A stretch of 9,805 nucleotides of DNA from Planctomycetota bacterium (GTDB lineage: Bacteria > Planctomycetota > Brocadiia > Brocadiales > Bathyanammoxibiaceae): NCBI GenBank assembly GCA_030623665.1, contig JAUXLO010000051.1:1-9805 (forward strand), written 5' to 3'. Of the stretch, positions 6,712 to 9,805 are shown one piece after another (position 1 is the stretch's first letter; every line of letters starts with the position of its first letter). A model generated the notes under the pieces. That model was not told where the DNA came from and made no database searches. It saw only the letters and a list, made by a program, of their open reading frames with translations. Position numbers and translations under genes: made by a program.

Positions 6712-7188
6712 GTGAAGGGCAGTAAAGGGACCTTAAAGGGGTATAGAAAACGGCGAGATTTTTCCCAGACGCCAGAACCTAAGGGAAGGCCTGTAAACGC
6801 CGGTAAGAAGAGATTTGTTATACACGAACATCACGCAAGGCGGCGGCACTGGGACCTGAGACTGGAGATAGGGGGAGTCCTCAGGAGCTGGGCAGTCCCC
6901 AAGGGCCCGCCTGAAAGCCCAGGCGTCAAGCGCCTGGCCGTCCAGACAGAAGACCATCCCGTAGATTACATAGACTTTGAGGGCGTAATCCCGGAGGGGA
7001 ACTATGGCGCGGGCACTGTGGAGATATGGGACACGGGTGGTCTGGAACTCTTGGAGGAAAAGGAGGCGAAAGAATTGAAATTCACCCTCGACGGCAAGAG
7101 GCTCAATGGCACCTACTATCTGTTAAAGCTCAGCAGCGGTAAGATACCCGGCGACAAGAACTGGCTGCTCTTCAAGGCAAAGGGGTAG
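6712..7188 (+). CDS. Stand-alone LigD-type 3'-phosphoesterase domain protein
   Basis: This 158-residue protein consists of the 3'-phosphoesterase module usually fused to DNA ligase D. The module removes 3'-phosphates and trims 3'-ribonucleotides so that DNA ends become ligatable. The entry motif KRRDFSQTPEPKG (13-25) is followed by the core HEHHARRRHWDLRLE. His40, His46, Asp48, Arg50, His82 and Tyr86 match the Pseudomonas LigD active-site set (His42, His48, Asp50, Arg52, His84, Tyr88) with a constant offset of two. GVLRSWAVPKGP and FEGVIPEGNYGAG are further family signatures. There is no ligase or polymerase domain, and no Ku or ligase gene in the window. The start is a GTG, 10 nt after the preceding stop; a GGAG about 13 nt away is too distant to be convincing, so coupling to the upstream gene is likely. 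Confidence 0.92.
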   Translation: MKGSKGTLKGYRKRRDFSQTPEPKGRPVNAGKKRFVIHEHHARRRHWDLRLEIGGVLRSWAVPKGPPESPGVKRLAVQTEDHPVDYIDFEGVIPEGNYGAGTVEIWDTGGLELLEEKEAKELKFTLDGKRLNGTYYLLKLSSGKIPGDKNWLLFKAKG

Positions 7189-7197
7189 GGTGGGAAG

Positions 7198-8022
7198 TTA
7201 ATAATCCTCCGGCTTTTTCTCCAGATACTTCACCACGTTGGGTTCAAGCTGTATATTAATATACTTCCGCAGATCAATCCCATGCATCCAGACCCGGCCT
7301 AAACGACTCATTATGGACAGGTAGAACAATTGCAGGGCATCTTCCGTATCAACATAGGCCCGACGCGTGTCCTCCAGGACCATAAATTGCATCTTCCCGC
7401 CAAGCTCCACCTCCCTGTAATTAAGTATAACCCCCTTTTTGAGGATGAAGATGCTGTCTATCTGGTGTTGCGGTAATACGTTTCGGTTGTGGTTGAGTTC
7501 CATCAACTTCTCGGTCAATTCTTTAAGGTTGTGAGGAGAGTCGTAAACGATGACGCAGGATACGACGTTAAAATAGTCTTTCAACTCCCTGAACTCCCGT
7601 ATCCTGTAGACCGGTGTCGGGGGTTTCAGATAAGCGGCCTTTCTCAATTTTTTTGTCTTCTCGATGTCTTCGATACTCCTCTCCAGGTCCTCAAACGTCA
7701 GTGTAGAGTGTACCTCGGTGGTAACGTATACACCTTCAACCGGCAGAACCTGGGAGTTTCCATGTTGTAATAACAGGGGGGTTTTCGTCTTGTCGTAGAT
7801 AATGATGTCCTGTTCGTAACTTGTGTGTCCGTCAGACGTTATTATAAAGCCCCTGTCTATGCCATATGTGTCCGGCACGTATTTTCTGAGGAATTCTTTT
7901 GTTATATACTCGCTGAGCTCCCCCTTGGCTGCCCTGTAGTCAAGATGCGAGTATATCTGCCTGCAACCTTCCATAATCTGCATCGAGACGGCCCGCAGGC
8001 CCTGGCTCAGGTCGAAGTCCAT
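7198..8022 (-). CDS. DUF6602-like protein, putative nuclease-fold, variant motif
   Basis: This 274-residue cytoplasmic protein resembles the DUF6602 family; the recognition is from memory of motif patterns and is moderately certain. Visible hallmarks are ELSEYITKEFLRKYVP (35-50), the YGIDRGFIIT stretch, QDIIIYD (71-77) and PVEGVYVTTEVHSTLT (94-109). The acidic QxDIIIYD followed by a beta strand with E-x-K is the pattern of PD-(D/E)xK restriction-endonuclease-like folds. Here the third position is His105 instead of Lys, so catalysis may be altered or lost. The C-terminal half (about 150-274) has no motif I recognise. AAGGAG stands 6 nt before the ATG. The gene runs toward the phosphoesterase gene with 9 nt between their stop codons and no terminator hairpin. 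The function is unknown; a DNA-related role is only an inference from the fold. Confidence 0.7.
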   Translation of the reverse strand: MDFDLSQGLRAVSMQIMEGCRQIYSHLDYRAAKGELSEYITKEFLRKYVPDTYGIDRGFIITSDGHTSYEQDIIIYDKTKTPLLLQHGNSQVLPVEGVYVTTEVHSTLTFEDLERSIEDIEKTKKLRKAAYLKPPTPVYRIREFRELKDYFNVVSCVIVYDSPHNLKELTEKLMELNHNRNVLPQHQIDSIFILKKGVILNYREVELGGKMQFMVLEDTRRAYVDTEDALQLFYLSIMSRLGRVWMHGIDLRKYINIQLEPNVVKYLEKKPEDY

Positions 8023-8057
8023 CTTAATCTCCTTTTGACAAGTAACTGTAGTCGTCC

Positions 8058-8086
8058 ATCCTGAATAATAATTGATGAAGTGTCAA
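8058..8086 (-). promoter_or_regulatory. Candidate promoter of the DUF6602-like gene
   Basis: On the minus strand a perfect -35 TTGACA (plus 8081-8086) is followed after 17 nt by CAGGAT (plus 8058-8063), a weak -10 with three matches. It would start transcription about 30 nt before the ATG. An imperfect inverted repeat, cttttgaca (8032-8040) and tgtcaagag (8081-8089), flanks the region, with its right arm covering the -35 box. Confidence 0.4.
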
Positions 8087-8125
8087 GAGGCTCTAAAAGA
8101 AATATAACCATAAAATAATATAGCA

Positions 8126-8185
8126 TGGGTGCTCTGTCACCCACGTTTAATTTTTTCTGGTTTGACCGGGGACAGAGCCCCGGTC
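8126..8185. repeat. Pair of hairpins with mutually complementary loops
   Basis: Hairpin 1 has arms TGGGTG/CACCCA (8126-8143) with loop CTCTGT. Hairpin 2 has arms GACCGGGG/CCCCGGTC (8164-8185) with loop ACAGAG. The two 6-nt loops are exact reverse complements, and with their closing bases the match is 8 nt (8131-8138 and 8171-8178). The pair looks like two diverged copies of one palindromic motif in inverted orientation, as in REP/BIME-type extragenic elements. It lies just downstream of uvrA, so hairpin 1, followed on the minus strand by a T-rich tract, may also help end uvrA transcription. No uninterrupted U-run follows either stem, so it is not called a terminator. Confidence 0.6.
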
Positions 8186-8229
8186 CTACATCATCAATAA
8201 GGGTGTTTGGTGAGGGATGGCCCACATCT

Positions 8230-9805
8230 CTACGCAAGGTATTTTTTCAGGGCGCGGCCGGTGTGCGACCTCCTATTTTTTGCCACCTGCTCGGGTGTTC
8301 CAGTAGCTACCAGCTCACCGCCGGCGTCTCCACCCTCCGGACCGAGGTCTATGACATAGTCGGCCTGTTTTATCACGTCCAGGTGGTGTTCGATGACCAC
8401 CACGGTATTGCCCATGTCGGCCAGACGGTTTAGTATCTTCAGCAGATTCTCTATGTCGGCGAAGTGGAGGCCTACGGTGGGCTCGTCAAGTATGTAGAAG
8501 GTCCTTCCCGTGGGATATTTGGCCAGTTCGGTAGACAGCTTTGCCCTCTGGGCCTCTCCTCCTGAGAGTGTATTGGAAGGCTGACCCAGGGTCATGTACC
8601 CCATACCTACATCCCTCAGTGTCCTGAGGATGCGCTCTATATTCGGGATATTTCTGAAGAACTCGTGGGCCTCGTGTACCGTCGTGGCCAGTACGTCGGC
8701 GATGGTCTTATCCTTATAGATTATGTCAAGCGTCTCTTTATTATACCTCTTTCCATTGCATTGGTCGCATGCAACGTAGGTATCCGGCAGGAAGTGCATC
8801 TCCATCTTCCTTGTACCTTGTCCTTGACAGCCCTGGCACCTGCCGCCCTTGACGTTGAAACTAAAACGGCCGGGACCATAGCCCCTCAGTTTCGCCTCCT
8901 TCGTCTGTGCAAAGAGCTGTCTTATATGGCTAAAGACCTTGGTGTAGGTAGCGGGGTTTGAGCGTGGCGTGCGGCCGATGGGTGACTGATCTATCTCGAT
9001 TACCTTATCTATCTTTTCGATTCCAATGATGCGGTCGTGGACGCCGGGCTTAAGGTTGCTCCTGTAGATCGCCCTGCTGAGCGCCCTGTGCAGTATCTGA
9101 TCGACAAGCGTGCTCTTACCTGACCCGGATACCCCGGTAACGCAACAAAAGACTCCCAAGGGAAACTCTACGTCTATTGACTTCAGGTTGTTTTCCCCGG
9201 CACCTTTTACTGCGATAACATTCTTTGGGTCTGCCTCCCTGCGCCTGGGGGGGAGACTTATCTTTTGTTCGTGTCTGAGATAGCTTGCCGTAATGGAGCC
9301 GTTCCGCTCCAAGACGTTCGTCAGCGTTCCGTGTGATACTATCTCTCCCCCACTATCCCCTGCACCTGGCCCCAGGTCTATTATGTCATCTGCATTTCTT
9401 ATCGTTTCCTCGTCATGCTCCACCACAATTACCGTATTTCCCATGTCCCGCAGTGATTTAAGTGTTTTGATAAGCCTCCCGCCGTCCCTTGCATGAAGGC
9501 CAATGGTGGGCTCATCCAGCACGTAGCACACCCCTACGAGTCCCGAACCAACCTGGGAGGCAAGTCTCAGCCGCTGGGCCTCTCCACCCGAGAGGGTGGT
9601 GCTGGTGCGGTCTAAGGTCAGGTATCCCAGACCAAGGTCTATCATGAACTGTAGCCGACCGATGACCTCTTTCAGTATCTCCCTGGCAATCAGCTCCTTT
9701 TCTCCAGTGAAAGATAGGCCCTGGAGGAATTTCAGGGCTTTCCCAAGATGCATTGACGTAAGCCCGGTAATTGTCTCTCTCCCTATCTTGACGGCCAACG
9801 CCTCG
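8230..9805 (-). CDS. uvrA: UvrA excinuclease ATPase subunit, C-terminal part (partial)
   Basis: This is the last 524 residues of UvrA, the damage-recognising ABC-type ATPase of nucleotide excision repair, which works with UvrB and UvrC in the cytoplasm. The upstream part lies beyond the right edge; the reading frame is open to the end, and a TTG at 9798 is internal, not a start. In order one sees the first-domain signature [19 protein letters not shown] and Walker [15 protein letters not shown], then the second-domain Walker [10 protein letters not shown]. The zinc module has CxxC pairs (GGRCQGCQG and [10 protein letters not shown]) around EMHFLPD. The second signature [11 protein letters not shown] and Walker [15 protein letters not shown] follow. 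The tail [12 protein letters not shown] is a normal UvrA end. All key motifs are intact. Confidence 0.97.
   Translation of the reverse strand, partial: EALAVKIGRETITGLTSMHLGKALKFLQGLSFTGEKELIAREILKEVIGRLQFMIDLGLGYLTLDRTSTTLSGGEAQRLRLASQVGSGLVGVCYVLDEPTIGLHARDGGRLIKTLKSLRDMGNTVIVVEHDEETIRNADDIIDLGPGAGDSGGEIVSHGTLTNVLERNGSITASYLRHEQKISLPPRRREADPKNVIAVKGAGENNLKSIDVEFPLGVFCCVTGVSGSGKSTLVDQILHRALSRAIYRSNLKPGVHDRIIGIEKIDKVIEIDQSPIGRTPRSNPATYTKVFSHIRQLFAQTKEAKLRGYGPGRFSFNVKGGRCQGCQGQGTRKMEMHFLPDTYVACDQCNGKRYNKETLDIIYKDKTIADVLATTVHEAHEFFRNIPNIERILRTLRDVGMGYMTLGQPSNTLSGGEAQRAKLSTELAKYPTGRTFYILDEPTVGLHFADIENLLKILNRLADMGNTVVVIEHHLDVIKQADYVIDLGPEGGDAGGELVATGTPEQVAKNRRSHTGRALKKYLA

Noticed and set aside
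7186..7200. A bidirectional terminator between the convergent phosphoesterase and DUF6602-like genes
   Set aside because: Only 9 nt separate the stop codons, and no inverted repeat with a T-run was found there.
1..9805. CRISPR array, insertion sequence, prophage or toxin-antitoxin pair
   Set aside because: No regularly spaced repeats, transposase or integrase motifs, or small paired genes were found on either strand.

Overview
The window carries an ordinary-looking bacterial chromosome segment with moderate GC and short, sometimes AT-rich gaps. No rRNA, tRNA, CRISPR array, transposase or phage gene is visible. The lineage cannot be fixed from sequence alone. The UvrA wording, a PilB/GspE-PilC/GspF pair beside an NtrC-type two-component system, and the ferritin-like genes suggest an anaerobic or microaerophilic Gram-negative-type bacterium. 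Planctomycetota, Nitrospirota or deltaproteobacteria-like groups are all possible. This is an inference of low confidence.

Left part (1-5396, all on the minus strand, so transcription runs right to left). A membrane histidine kinase (3921-5396) is followed 13 nt later by a sigma-54-activator response regulator (2537-3907). A 274-nt gap with a TATAAT box and several hairpins comes next. Then come a PilB/GspE assembly ATPase (559-2262) and, 5 nt after its stop codon, the start of a PilC/GspF inner-membrane platform protein that runs off the left edge (1-553). The layout resembles pilS-pilR beside pilB-pilC: a two-component system that could control a type IV pilus or type II secretion apparatus. 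No convincing -24/-12 promoter was seen in the window.

Centre (5397-5735) is a 339-nt divergent regulatory region. It has a good sigma-70-type promoter for the kinase on the minus strand and another for the ferritin-like genes on the plus strand. It also holds four inverted repeats, two of which overlap or lie inside promoter elements.

Middle right (5736-7188, plus strand) is a probable three-gene operon: a bacterioferritin-like diiron protein, a rubrerythrin-family diiron protein without a rubredoxin domain, and a stand-alone LigD-type 3'-phosphoesterase with all its catalytic residues. Iron and peroxide handling next to repair of blocked 3' DNA ends suggests an oxidative-damage response unit.

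Right part (7198-9805, minus strand) has a DUF6602-like protein, convergent with the phosphoesterase gene and only 9 nt from it. Its putative nuclease-type E-x-K motif reads E-V-H. Next is a 207-nt gap with two hairpins whose loops are exact reverse complements, and then the C-terminal 524 residues of the excision-repair ATPase UvrA, cut by the right edge.
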